Below, piece after piece: positions 20,946 through 32,102 of a stretch of 64,000 nt of DNA (positions are counted from its first letter, which is position 1; each line of letters starts with the position of its first letter). The notes beneath the pieces are model-generated. The model was given only the letters and a program-made list of their open reading frames with translations, was not told where the DNA came from and made no database searches. The DNA comes from Termitomyces sp. T153 (Eukaryota > Basidiomycota > Agaricomycetes > Agaricales > Lyophyllaceae): contig JACKQL020000005.1 of assembly GCA_018296165.2 (NCBI GenBank), positions 1,302,001 through 1,366,000 on the forward strand, given 5' to 3'. The position numbers and the translations under genes are program-made.

Positions 20946-21340
20946 AGGGTCGATTGGTCCAACTCGATCCCATCAGGTCCAACTCGATCCCATCAATGAT
21001 CAGATCAACCAACAATTTAGCACTTGCTGTGAGGCGGTGGACAGCTTGTTTATCTTCCGGTCATTCCAATAAAAAACAAAATGAAATTTAACAGACGGGC
21101 TAACTTCGTGGCCCTTGATTGAGCTGAAGTGTGGAATCCTAAGCATAACACAAACCTCTAGGCTTACACTGACCGAACCCAAAAATTAACGTTAACGTTG
21201 ACCCAGCACGCAATGTTACTCATGTTGGTGTATTTTTCCCAGTGGTTGTTTACACTTCGTGTTTTGACAGGAACCAACACCTGTCAAGATCCTTCAAAAT
21301 AAGGTTCATTGATGGGATCGAGTAGGACCAAATCGACCCT
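20946..21340. mobile_element. MITE-like inverted-repeat element
   Basis: 395 bp bounded by ~35-bp terminal inverted repeats. The left end begins AGGGTCGATTGGTCCAACTC and the right end (21306-21340) is its near-perfect complement, ending ACCAAATCGACCCT. At the left end an inner 20-bp unit (GGTCCAACTCGATCCCATCA) is doubled. There is no transposase inside and no clear target duplication. It lies exactly between the two hydrolase paralogues. Confidence 0.6.
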
Positions 21341-21548
21341 TCCCTCGGTGCTAGATTAGCAAAGGTAACAGCGCTTGGTGATAGGGAATCTCGGGGTCCT
21401 CCTTGTCCAATCAATAATTAAGTAGCTTACACACGTTCCTCCCCATCCTTCCTTCCTAAATCAACGCCACGTTATGCGATAAATCTTTTGAAGTCAGCTC
21501 AATTCGAGATCTCGTAATCTGGTAAATACATACGTGATGTGTTACAAT

Positions 21549-22828
21549 TTATTCAAAGCCCGAGGCAAAAAAGTCCAAAATCAAAGGGGTCAGGTCATTC
21601 TGGACCTTCTGGGGCCATAGTAAGAAATCAAAATACGGATCATCGTGTATACCATGCTTCTGAAGGATGAACTGCATTCTGGGATGTTTCTTGCTCAAAT
21701 GGTCCGCCACGGCAGCGATCTCGTCCCTCAAGCACTCCGCATCACCATCCGTGACGAATACACGCCGCACAACCGTCGACAGATCCATAAACCAGTCTTC
21801 GGGCGCATAGTATGGCTCGAGGTACGAGCGGTACTTTTCTGGTACGCCATCAAGGACGATACGTCCCCAATACGTCAGTGCCTTGATGCCAACGGAATCG
21901 CTATCATCATTTGTAATCATAGAACCGGTTTTGCCTGTGAGAGATACCCAAGGGGACATGAGATAAACGCCACTAAATGGAGCAGTTATAGTGAGGCGTG
22001 GGACGTCCGTGACAGGATGGAGCATATGTGAGAGGAGCTGAAGCACAAGGTTCCCACCAGCAGAGTCGCCTGTAAGTTGGATATTCTGCGGTTCGACACC
22101 CATAGAGATAAGGTGCTGAACGGCAAGGACAGCTTGCTTAAGCTGCGTAGGAAACGTTGCGGTTGGTACAGGTGCTAAGTAGTACGAATTACTGTAATCT
22201 TCTCACACATACTTGTTTTTATATGGAAACTTACAATATTGAAGCAGGGCGAAACCGGTTTTTTTGCCTTTTGCCTCTAGCTCACTCCGAACAAGTTTCC
22301 AGAACGATAAAACAAAAAACGGCACGGAGACAAGAAAAGCTCCACCTGGCGAAGAGTAAATCAAAGTCCCAAAGGACTGGTCTTTTCTTGCGTACCATGG
22401 AAGTACAAAATGACGCGATCAGTGCGACGCTCTCCAAACCAAAGAAGTCGGCCGTTTTCGGCCAATTCGTCGGTCACGAGAGGAAACCCTTGGCTCTTCA
22501 TATAATTTTTGTACACTTCTTGTGTATCGCCGAGGACCCATTGCAACTGCTTTATGTTGAATCGTGCACTGAGGAAGTAGAACAGCCTGTCTCCAACTAT
22601 CCTCGTCCAGGTTTTGTGCTTGTTGGTACGATGAAAGGGTGAGTTTATGAGGGTCCAGCCAAGGAATAAGGCTATGTACATCACGATTCATCATTCAATA
22701 TTTAGTGTATGTTGTGTGAAGTGTGAGTAAAAAATATACGCACGCAAATACAGGATGATTGAGGCAACAGCACCCACTTTCTCTAGCAAAGAAGGGTTTC
22801 CACAGGACGTGTCTTTGACTGAGGGCAT
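21549..22828 (-). CDS. Alpha/beta hydrolase, steryl acetyl hydrolase-like (spliced)
   Basis: A paralogue of the gene at 19668. Exons on minus: about 22672-22396, intron 22346-22395, 22345-22235, intron 22175-22234, 22174-21549. The upstream exon is uncertain; a candidate ATG is at 22826-22828 (MPSVKDTSCGN) and the acceptor is at 22673. Splicing joins HG to GGA for the oxyanion hole. Further motifs are GDSAGGNL (nucleophile Ser), AECLRDE (acid, Glu) and GIHDDP (catalytic His). The family works on acetyl or acyl esters, often at the ER. A hydrophobic segment, MMYIALFLGWTLI, near the start may be a membrane anchor. No stop or frameshift was seen from 22672 on. Confidence 0.75.
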
Positions 22829-23982
22829 TGCGGGCAGGATAGATTTGGGGACAAGGAAATGTCAAAAGATAAGATTTTGCCAAGTAGTACTCGCTTATAA
22901 GTCAATTCGAAACTTCGATTTGTCACCCTTTCTCATTGAGATATTTTCGCATGCCGCACGCATATCCACGTTTTTATGATTATAAATGCTGCCCGTTGCG
23001 CTGGCCACTGTGGGATAATCGGACGACGGCCCAGCACTTATGTTACACCTCCAGTAGCTCGGAATGGAGCCGCAGGGAGCCTCCTAAACTAAATATGGCA
23101 GTCTTTTCAAATAAGCGGCAGAGTGATTGTATGATCGAAGGACAGGTGAGGGTGACCGTGTATCAACGATGAGGGAAAATCGTTTGGAAGGCGGTGGTGG
23201 CGGCGAACGTTTGTCAAAAACCTAAAACTTCAGTATGCTGCTTGCAGCTGCTCAGGTGAGGGTATAAAATTAAGTGGAAATTCACCGAAGTACTCAAGTG
23301 CAACAGAGTGGATCGAGACCGCCCCTCCACGGATATGAGTCTCCCGGATGAAACTGAGTTTATATTCGGCAGGACACCATCAATGATTTAAGTCCGACGG
23401 ATATGTTACAAAGTTGAGTATATCGTCCAAATTGGGAACAACCCGCGTCACGTATTTGAGTCGCGTTGTCTAATTTCGTGTCATACACTTGTGCATATAT
23501 CTGCCTCTGATTCTATGGAGAATACACTTATCTCATTCTACAAAGGATCATTTCGACTGGACGGTACTGCTGACTACTCGAATCTAGGATGTCACGATGC
23601 GTCGCGTCCGACTTCAAAAAACTGACCCCGAGTGGAGCTTGAATTGAGTGTGACAAATTTGTGACGTTCGTAGTCCGGATAGTTGTATCCAAATTTTGAA
23701 AAACTAAACCTCGGGATTGTTCCGAGGATGGGCAGCAGCGAAACTCTCAATGGAGACTTGCAGCTTTAAAGTTAGAGTGGCTTGGGAAATCGAAGGTTAT
23801 TACTTCCGCCATCACATTCATCTTCGATTGATGTATGGATCGAAGCTTGAACCTGTTCAAAATCATTACGGCTACGATGCTTCTGAACCTTCATCCCTTC
23901 ACAGCAAATCCGGATCTCTACGAACCCACGTCGTCGAACCTCGGGTCTTGGGCTTACCTTTTTCCTTCTAACATTCTTTAAC
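22829..23982. other. Intergenic between hydrolase and surface-protein gene
   Basis: CpG-containing, non-repetitive DNA without a convincing gene. A short ORF at 23717-23971 (+) has no recognised domain; its location just upstream suggests leader or promoter sequence of the next gene. No transposon sequence was recognised. Confidence 0.4.
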
Positions 23983-25271
23983 ATGGACTCTACAGCCGTC
24001 AAAACAAACATCACTGTGGATGATTTTGACAGTGTACTCTCCTATGCCGACCAATCTTTATGGGAAACACCTGACCCCTCAAGGCCCTCCTTTGATGCCA
24101 TTGCAACACCATGGTGGATGGAAACACACCATAAAACAGACATTGTTGGCGCTTCCGTGGCTTTTAATTTCACTGGTGAGTTCGTACTTGTTTGCACACC
24201 AGACGCGCATCTGATCAATGGATGTGTGGTAAGGCCCTGCGATTTTCATATACGGACAATCTGGCCCATTGTACGGTTCTTATGAAGTAGAGATCGATTC
24301 AACAGTATCGACGCTGAGCCCATATGCGGCAAGTGATGTGTCGGACTGAGCAGACACTTCTTTATGGAACGAGCAACCTTTCATATGCCTTTCATACTCT
24401 TATTCTTCGCAACGTGGGTGCCAAGAACGCAGACGCGGGCGGAAACGCACTCCTATTTGATTATCTTCGAACAACAATACAACTTGCACCGGTAGGGTAC
24501 GTCGCCCTCGCCTATGATCAATGAGCTTAATCATGGAGATCAACAGTGCTACCGTGTCAAACGTGACATGTGACGAGGATGATCCTGCACTTATATACTC
24601 GGGCACCTGGAGTTCAAACAAGTCACCCAACTTCAGTGGTGGTGGTACATCGTAGACGAACGAGGATAAGGCAGCTGTCTCCCTTTCTTTTCACGGTACG
24701 GCGCATTGCTGTCATCATTTACATCGTCTTGATCCTTGCCAAATGAACTATCATATTCTAGGTTGTTCTGTCTACGTCTTCGGCGACAAGAAGAATGATC
24801 ATGGTCTGTTCAGCGTCATCCTCGACAGCAAAACCGCCGAGGTCTACAGTGGCGCATCAGGATGCGGTGGGACATCTGGCGGGACCTGTGAGCAAATGAA
24901 GCCGACTCTAGAATTTATCGCATCCAACCTTGATGATTCTTTACATACTCTGACAATCGAAAACCTTGCGGGCGTCAACAGATCGTTTTTTGGTGGGTGT
25001 TTCTGACATGGCCTTAGCTCGGCGTCCATTGACAGAGTTACGATGTTGGCATGCAGATCTGGATAGCATTGTTATAATTGTTCCATCAGTTTATGCCCCT
25101 CGCCAGCTTTCCGAATCAGAACCTGGGTCAACTTTCACCTCATCTCCTCCGGCACCTTCGGCCACTGGTGCAACTCAAAACAATTTAGCGATGAGACTCC
25201 TTCCGTCATCAAACTTGCTCCATTTGCTGTGTCTCGCTGTACTGTTTCGCTTCGGCACCTGGCAGTTGTAA
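23983..25271 (+). pseudogene. Two-domain surface protein with GPI-anchor-like end, apparently damaged
   Basis: Five exons: 23983-24175, 24234-24496, 24547-24695, 24762-24992 and 25057-25271, with GT-AG introns of 50-66 bp. Two similar beta-rich domains follow each other. The first has FNFTG|PAIFIYGQSGPLYG (joined by splicing) and LLYGTSNLSYAFHTLILRN; the second has LSFHG|CSVYVFGDKK and LHTLTIENLAG. This pattern is common in fungal secreted or membrane proteins with jelly-roll-like domains. The end is Ser/Pro-rich followed by a hydrophobic tail (SSNLLHLLCLAVLF), like a GPI signal. No signal peptide was seen at this start, so an upstream exon may be missing. A frameshift near 24340 and a TAG at 24653-24655 (probably from TGG) break the frame. 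Confidence 0.55.
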
Positions 25272-25429
25272 TTCAATACCCTTTGAAATATACCCACTCA
25301 TTTCACTGGTCATAGAAAGGTGCTATTTGGCCAAATATCATGGTTAATTCCTGAAAAAATATGTCTCAAATTCATCAATTGCTTCAGGTGTGAAGATGCT
25401 TTTTGACATCCCATCATGACCTTTCAATT
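25272..25429. other. Boundary of host island and family I fragment
   Basis: AT-rich 3' flank of the surface-protein gene. The family I accessory ORF on minus loses similarity near 25430. No LTR is present at this edge, so the fragment is truncated. Confidence 0.5.
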
Positions 25430-26229
25430 TTGATGATTGTGTTATTATTCAGACACTTGAGGTCCAGTTTGGACTTCTCAGCATCAATAGCTAACAGTTG
25501 TTTGGCATTAGCATTGTGCTGCTTCTTATGATGATGCTTAGTGGCATTATCTTCCAAGTTGTTGTTCAAAATATGTTGCTTAGACATTGGGACATTGTCA
25601 TTGTCATTGCTCCCCAAATCAGATGCCACTGGGGCACTCACAGCAACTCAAGCAGCTTGTATTTGAATGACAAAGAATTCTTTGTCATGGGGGTTCCAAT
25701 GCACAGTTGGAAAGTACTTGTGGGACAGAGCAGTGGGGATCTCATAGGTCCTTGGTTCAAAGACCTCAATCATTCCTGTCTCTGATTCCTGCAGCATGTT
25801 TGCAGGAAAGGCTATTAGGGTGGCAATGACTACAGGGGTGTCTGCCACTACTGAGTTGTAGCTGGCTTCACAGAGCCAGCCTTAGCTATTACTGGCCTTG
25901 ATGGCCCAGCCTTAGCCACTGCTGCTTTCAATGGCCTAGCCTTGGCTGCCACTGGTTTTGATGGTCCAGCAGTGGACAGGGATGCCTTGAAGTCAGGGTG
26001 CTTGTCTATCCTCTGGTCATCACCAGCAGGCACAGCATCATCAGAGGGCACCAGTGGTGCCCTCTGAGTTGGAGAGCCCTTGACAAACACAGAAGGCTCT
26101 GTATGAGCCTTCTTTGCCTCTGGAAGTTGAGGAAGGGATGCTATCTGCTAACACAGCAAAACCACCAAACCCTGGGAGTGAACTACTCCCTGGAACTCCT
26201 CCTCCTCTTGAGCTCTGTCCAGAGCTCAC
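25414..26229 (-). pseudogene. Family I accessory ORF, first half (copy 2)
   Basis: It starts MSSGQSSRGGG at 26229, as in the copy at 14174, followed by a Pro/Ser-rich stretch, Ala/Lys-rich repeats (25848-26090) and an acidic segment ending NANAKQLLAIDAEKSKL. The rest of the ORF is missing. Stops and frame shifts are present. See the full description at 14174-17474. Confidence 0.6.
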
Positions 26230-26439
26230 TAAATATCCAGGCAGACCTGTGTCTGCCTCACCAGGCTATTTCTTTTTCTTGCCCATTGGGCAACACATCC
26301 TCTCACTTAATGTTGGCACATTGCACCAACATTGTAGTAGAAGACAAAGGCCATTCAGACTTTGCAACTAGCCAAAAAAACTAGCTGATATAATATTTGA
26401 TGGCCACTGGCATGGCAGCCTGTCCAACTTCTGGACTAA

Positions 26440-27540
26440 GTCAAGTTAGTCCTTCTAGACAACTGTGCAGAGTGCTGGACACCCTGCAACTCCAAATATT
26501 TGTCAAGGGCCTTGAGGTTTTTGCAGGTAGTGAGGGACTCCCAAGTGGTGTTCCCCAGACTCCATTGAACCCCAAATTTGAGGCTTGCCTGATTCCAATA
26601 ATGACCTAACAGGTCATTGACAAATCACTCTTGGTTGTCTGGCACATCAAAGTTGTATGGTTCTGGTGTTGCCCTGTTGGGGAACAGCACATTGTTGCTG
26701 GCCTTATCTGGTTAACAGCACATTGTTGCTGGCCTTATCTGGTTGTAGGAGCAACACATGGAACTTAGAATGTATTCTTTGTTCCTGGAGTGCTGTAGGC
26801 AACTCCAATACATAATTGGAGGTCTCATTGTAAGCCTCCAAGATCTTATATGGCCCAAACCATTTCAGACAGAGCTTGCTAGCTCTGCCTTTTGGAAGGT
26901 TGAGGTTTCTTGTTGAAAGGTACACCAATGCACCTTTTTCCAACTCTGGATCTGGTCTATGATGCAAATTTGCAGAGTGTGCCTAGAAGAATGCACTTCA
27001 ATTATTGCATTGTGCACTGCTGCTAAGTTCTCAAGAGCTTGGCAGGCAAACTGCTTGATCCTCTTAGGAATTGCAGTATCTGACTTGATCTTGTGTATCA
27101 TCAATGGTATGTAGCCACCATTCAGCTTGAATGGTGCAAACCATGTCATTTTAAGTCTATCTGACTTGACCAGTCCTTCTGATCTGAGCACACCACTATG
27201 CACAATATCTGACCAATGTTCCTATTGGCACATTTGGTCTGTCCATCCATCTATGGATGAAAGGATGTTGACATTGAGAGCTGAGCTCCTGATAATTTAT
27301 GCAGTGCACACCACCACTTGGACATGAACTTAGAGTCAAAACCACTGATAATAGAGCATGGGAGACTGTAAAGTCTCACAATCTCACACATGTAGATCCA
27401 GGACAGCTGTGATGCTGTCATGGTCATGTGCACCAGTATTAGATGCACCATGCTTGTCATGTGACAAATAACTACCCACAGGTAGTTAAATCCCTTGGAC
27501 TCAAGGAAGGGACCTATAAAGTCCATTCCTATTAAGTTCT
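26440..27540 (-). pseudogene. Integrase core, GPY/F and chromodomain-like end (family I, copy 2)
   Basis: In coding order: MDFIGPFLESKGFNYLW (core entry, 27526), the TSFHP-x-DGQT segment with a stop, EIKSD-like and FACQALENLAAVHNAI helices (27203-26865), GPYKILEA (intact GPY/F, about 26850) and NTTWESL...LDKYLELQG (26440-26600). This copy supplies the integrase core that is deleted at the 3443 junction of copy 1. Confidence 0.8.
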
Positions 27541-27675
27541 ATGGTTTAACAAGCATGGGCAGAGAATGTCATTTTCCTGAAGGGAGTTGGTTACTTTCTT
27601 TTGCCTGCTGACATAGCTGGCATGTGGTGCAGAGTGCATGCACATCTGTGACTACAGTTGGCCACCAGTACCAAC
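27541..27675 (-). pseudogene. Integrase zinc-binding remnant (family I, copy 2)
   Basis: The Cys pair region (C..CQLCQQAK-like on minus) and the HSLP linker before the core are recognisable by comparison with 3290-3410. It is cut by the LTR of copy B at 27676. Confidence 0.6.
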
Positions 27676-28109
27676 TGTCAGGTTCTGCTGACCATGGGGG
27701 CTCAGCTTAACTAGGTGAGTCCTTACTAGGCAGACATGACATATGGTGCTTATGACCTAGCACTCTGAGGTGGTCCAGACTTCAGATACTTGCAAGACTA
27801 AGTGAAGGGAAGCAGTCCAAGCAAGTCTGGGGTGGTCCAAGAAAGTCTAAGACCAGGTATGGTAAAGTTTGAGTTTAGGGGCACATCAGGTACAAGTCCA
27901 TAAACAAATGTGTAGGCAGCAGGCCTGCAGAGGTTATGCTGGTGTTTTCCAGAAGATTGTTGGGGTTTTTCAAGGAAGTGTTGGAGATAGCTGGGGTGGG
28001 TGTCTTAAGTGAACAAGAGTTGGGGTGAGTTAAAGAGATGTTGAGGGGAGCTCTGGGAGAGCAGGGTGGCTTGGAAGGAGGTCTGGAGGTCTGGGAGTGG
28101 GTCATGACA
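27676..28109 (-). repeat. Short 3' LTR variant of copy B
   Basis: 434 bp only, with standard family II ends (TGTCAGG...GTCATGACA in plus reading). The middle differs: the TATA/RNA-start block and the 21-bp repeats are absent. The last ~60 bp resemble 35724-35790. It is either an LTR subfamily or an internally deleted copy. Confidence 0.8.
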
Positions 28110-28323
28110 TCACCCCACCTTCAGTGTCAAGACCCTTGAGGTGCATGACATGGGTTTGGAGATCAGTGGGGATATGGGAATCAAAGCTCAAGCAATATTT
28201 ATCAAACTGCAGCAAGCAGCAGCATGGGGAGTGAAGTCAAAGCATGGCTACCATTTGTCAGGGGGTTTCTTCCAATCAAATAAAAGGGGCAGACATACCC
28301 TGGTATGCCCTGACTTCTTCAAA

Positions 28324-29980
28324 ATGTCTTTGTCCTCAGCCCCAGTGTCAGCAACCTCATCATCCCTGACTTCCCTGCTATCAGATGACAATTGTGTCAA
28401 TGTTTGGGCTGAGTACAAGAGCTGGCAAGAGGAGTTTGACCAATGCCAAGATAAGTGGAGAGTGAACCAGATGTACTGGAGTCATAAGTGTGGCAGTTCC
28501 TCACCTGTTGCTGTGCTGACTCAGTGGAGTAGAGTTGTCCATAGCAGTGGCAGGCCCATTTGGAAGTACTTCTCAAGCTTTGGAATTGTTGGCATGATTA
28601 GCCCTGGCTTCTTTGACATGTTTTTCAAGGCCTAGTCTGGAGCTAGGAATGGTCCAGGTTGTTCTGGAGGCATAGAGAGTTCCCTAAGTGGAGGTGATGG
28701 TAGAAGTGTTTGTGAGGGTGCTTGAGTGGGCATAGGGTCCCCCAACTTTGGAGTGGTGTTAGAATGAGGCCCTGATGAGCTGTTGACATGTTCTACTTGC
28801 ATTCTGTACTGATCATTGCCTAGTGCACCCTCTGTGCCTGATGGGAGGAGTTGTGCAAGTTTGATGGGCCAACTGTGGGGTCCCACTGAGATTTGTTGGT
28901 CTGCCTTCCATGTTGTTTGAGGCACAATAAGTGTTCAATTTTGTTAGAGTGGTGCATGGCCTACATTGCTGCAGAGCAAGGATGGGAGTTGGATTGGGTT
29001 CAAGGGCAATTGGGGGTGGCAAGGAAGGTGAGAGTGCTGGAGAGTGGTGCAGAGCATCTGATAGGGAAAGTAGAGCCCCCATAGGGTGGGCAGAGGGAGA
29101 GAGCTGTGGTAGCATGTGACAAGGAGAAGAGAAGAGCCTCTCTGTTGCTAGAGGCTGAGCCCAGCAAGAGGCTGTGGGGTGAGGTGTCAACAGCAGGCCC
29201 TCCAGAGTCACAGGTGTATTCTCCTGGCTCAGAAGTGCCAGTGGATCAGTCTGCAGAGTTGCTGTGGTTAGTTCCTGAGGCCTTTTTGCATTGCCAAGTA
29301 GAGGGGTTACAGAGGTTGCTGGGAATCTGCAAGGAGGAGGCCTGGAGGGTTGGAAGGAAGCAGGATGCAATGCAGAGGGAGCAGGATGCAGTATGGCAGG
29401 AGTTGGAGGCTGCTATGCAGATGGCCACAGAACAATCATTGGAGGTGCAGGAGCTGTGGGAGCAGCTGGAATGGGGGGAGGTGCAGGCAGAGCAAGAGGC
29501 AGAGGTGAGGCAGGGCACCCCTGAGGCTGGGGTGTCCCCTGCATTATTGGAGGCTGCACAGAGGCAGGGGGAGTGGCTTGCCAATGAGGCAGCCTCAGGG
29601 TGGAGAGAAATAATGCATGAGTTTCTTTTTCTTTCTACTTCAATCCTACTGATATAACCTTATAGACTGGATCTGTGAGCACAGGATCCTCCTTGATAGA
29701 GCAACCACTGCTTTTGTGTTAATCCAGGCCAGGCTGGCATGGATGCCTGGAGATCATCCAGCTGGGCCAAAGTGTGAGTTGCATAGGGAGGCTGCTGGTA
29801 GGGCATAAGCAGAGGAATGTGATGGAGCCCAAGTCATGGTGGGAGTTGGTGACAGATATGGAGGAGCCCCTTCTGGGTTACCCAGAGACACTGGCCATGG
29901 TTGTGGCCCAGATGGAGGTGGACCTAGTGGGAGGGAGGGGGGGAATAGCAGGAATGGTTCTGGATGAGGAGGGGGAGTAG
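28324..29980 (+). pseudogene. Antisense accessory gene of family II copy B
   Basis: ATG at 28324 (MSLSSAPVSATSS), exon 1 with a W-x-EFDQC segment, intron 1 28775-28823, exon 2 starting with Cys spaced CX2CX6CX15CX2CX6C (two stops inside), then EQGWELDW and the best-preserved part, 29106-29616: EKRRASLLLEAEPSKRLWGE, a coiled-coil-like Glu/Gln-rich stretch (about 60 residues) and EWLANEAASG. Intron 2 is 29617-29665; the tail ends at 29980 with an acidic EEGE. The 3' end lies ~250 bp from the chromodomain codons on the other strand, so the two genes converge. A DNA- or chromatin-binding role is inference from the Cys pattern. Confidence 0.7.
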
Positions 29981-30249
29981 CAGGAGTCCCAGACTTTATT
30001 TTCTTGCCATTCCAGACCTTCTGCTATTCTGTTTCTATACATGTTGTATGTTAGTAGCCTTGTAACCATTGGTTTCTGTTCCCTGGTCAAGGCTAGTGTG
30101 AAGTAAATGGAATTTCAAATCTTAAGTGAGAAAATAGGAAATAAAACATGCAGAGGGGTACTTGTGGGAGTTGGATCCCTAATAGATTCAGAAGCAGGGG
30201 TTACACCCACTATTGCCATCTGTGTCAACTAGTCTTGGAGGTTTCAGGG

Positions 30250-30445
30250 CTTAGTAGAGTGTTGTTAATAGAAGTCCCAGAGTTTGGCAGGGGCTCCAAA
30301 GATGTTTTTGCAGGTTTTCAAGTGTTGTCCTCTCCATAGCCTTTCCAATGGACCAGATAGTGGAGTCAACTATGGACAAGGTAGGAGTCAAGGATTTGGT
30401 CAACTTTGTAGTGATACTTGCCCTTAACTTCAATGGGGGGCAGTT
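30250..30445 (-). pseudogene. Chromodomain of copy B
   Basis: On minus, YHYKVDQILDS, HYLVHWKGYG and EDNT with the WEP region changed to a stop-KP. This is the chromodomain pattern (aromatic residues, WKGYG, TWEP) at the pol C-terminus of chromoviruses. Copy C has the same at 43690-43890. Confidence 0.75.
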
Positions 30446-30649
30446 GGCTGGAACATTTTCCAGGGAAGGGGTCTGGAGTGTACTTCTTGAGGAGGTGGAT
30501 GTGAAAAACAGGGTGGAGGCCCTTCAGGCCTGGAGGCAGGTTGAGCTTGTAAGTATGGGTTGAGACCTTCTAGAGGATTTTGAAGGAGCCAAGTCACTTA
30601 TGGTCAAGCTTGACAGAGGGCCTCTGGATCTTGAGGTTACATCAATTGA

Positions 30650-31480
30650 GCCATACTAAAGTGCTAGGGGACTAGTCAGGGGTGGAGTCACATTGGGCAT
30701 CAACCTGCTTGGAGTAGGCTTGATTGGTAGTGTGGTTTTGTCTTGGAGGAACTGGTGGAGGGACTGGAGGTCTTCAGCAACTTTGTGGGTGACATGGGAG
30801 GGGATGTCCTTGAGGGATAAGATGAGCTGGGGGTTGTAGCCCTTATTGGCATAGAAAGGAGAAGACTCCAGTGGCAGAGTGAGGCATATTATTATAAGTA
30901 AACTTGGCAAGGAGAAGCTCTGCATGCCAGTCATTCTATGAATAGTTAACATAGAGGCTGTTCCAAGGTCTGGTTTACTTGTTCAGTCTGTGCATTGGTC
31001 TCTAGGTAGTAGGCAGTCAATGGGTTGGTCTTTATTTTGAGAGCCTTGCATAATAATTGCCAAAAGCAGGAGATGAACAATGGGCTGTGATTGGAGATGA
31101 TATTGTCCAGGAGTCTGTGCTTGGAGAATATGTATTTGAGGAATAGTTTGGCAAACTCTGGAGCATTGTCAGTGGTGTGGCAGAGATGAAAAGGGCTTGT
31201 TTGGTGAGGTGGCAAATGATTACAAAGATTGTGTTGAAGCCCTCAGAGTTAGGAAGTTTGACAATGTGGCCCATTGATATTGAGGACCAGGGGCAGCAAT
31301 CAATGGGGAGGGGCTTTAGCAGGCTATAGGGGCAATTGTGGGGTACTTTGGCCTGGAGGCATGGTTTGCAGGCCCTTATGTATCATGTGACATCCTTCTT
31401 CATTCCTGGCCAAAAGTAAGTTCTAAAAAAGAGTTCAAGAGTCTTATAAATCTCTAGATGGCCTTAGAGCTTGTGATTGT
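30650..31480 (-). pseudogene. Integrase of copy B
   Basis: In order on minus: GHLEIYKTLELFFRTYFWP and C-x2-C (ACKPCLQAK) of the zinc-binding module (31350-31480), PNSEGFNTIFVIICHLTKQALF, FSKHRLLDNIISNHSPLF and NAQTEQVNQTLEQ, the last containing the conserved Glu region. The second catalytic Asp is Asn (SNHS). Frame changes occur near 31215 and 30950. Confidence 0.8.
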
Positions 31481-31723
31481 GGTGCTGCCAGAATATGTTG
31501 AGGCAAATGGACTTGTAATCCAGAGCATAAATGTGTCCTTTCCAGAGTAGAAAACAATGGTCCAGAGATAGTACAAAGGATTGGTTGATGGCTGGCTTGT
31601 CAGCAGAGTTGTTGCAGGGGTTGTGCTGGGTGAAGAAGGAGTCTGAGGGTGCATTTTTGATTTGGTGGAGGATTCCTTGTTCATTCATAATCAGCATGGT
31701 ATGCAGATGCTCAGGGGGGATTA

Positions 31724-32102
31724 CTACTCAATGGTTAAATGCATTCCACTCCACCTCAAATGACTTCTTTGGATACATATTAGGCCTCCAGGTAAGGGCA
31801 TTGGGTTTTGCACCAAGTCATCTGGGGCAATAGTGGATGGTGAAGTCATACTCTGAGAGGGTTTTGGACCAGCAAGTCTGATGGTGGCTGAGTTGTTCTG
31901 TGGTGGTGAAGTATTGCAAGTTATTATGGTTGGAGTAGACTTGGATGCAGTGTGAGGATCCCTTGAGGTAGGCCCTCCACTGCCAGAAGGCTTCAACAAT
32001 GGCAAGGAGTTCTTTATTGTAAATGTCATAGTTGAGCTCTGCAGAGATCATTGAGCAGATGTAGAAGGCAACAGGGCAGAGATCTTTGCTGCCAGAGTCC
32101 AT
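31724..32102 (-). pseudogene. RNase H of copy B
   Basis: SGSKDLCPVAFYICSMISAELNYDIYNKELLAI and HCIQVYSNHNNLQYF correspond to the P-V-A-F-x-S, YxxxxKELLA and D-H-x-N-L blocks of Gypsy RNase H, the Asp of the last block being Asn. The frame is open over 94 residues. Confidence 0.8.

Larger units (their letters stand above)
25430..27675 (-). mobile_element. Family I fragment, minus strand, truncated both sides
   Basis: It holds the end of integrase, GPY/F, chromodomain-like segment and the first half of the accessory ORF, in the same order as 13150-15900 but inverted. The right side ends at the LTR of copy B (27676), inside the integrase zinc-binding region; the left side fades near 25430. The order supports the accessory ORF as a true part of family I. 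Confidence 0.85.

Noticed and set aside
23717..23971. 84-residue ORF upstream of the surface-protein gene
   Set aside because: No domain, different frame from the following exon, and no splice site was found that would join it.
29291..29524. Gly/Ala-rich ORF on plus inside the copy B antisense gene
   Set aside because: It is the +1 shadow of the Glu-rich frame 29106-29657, which is the one conserved with copy A.
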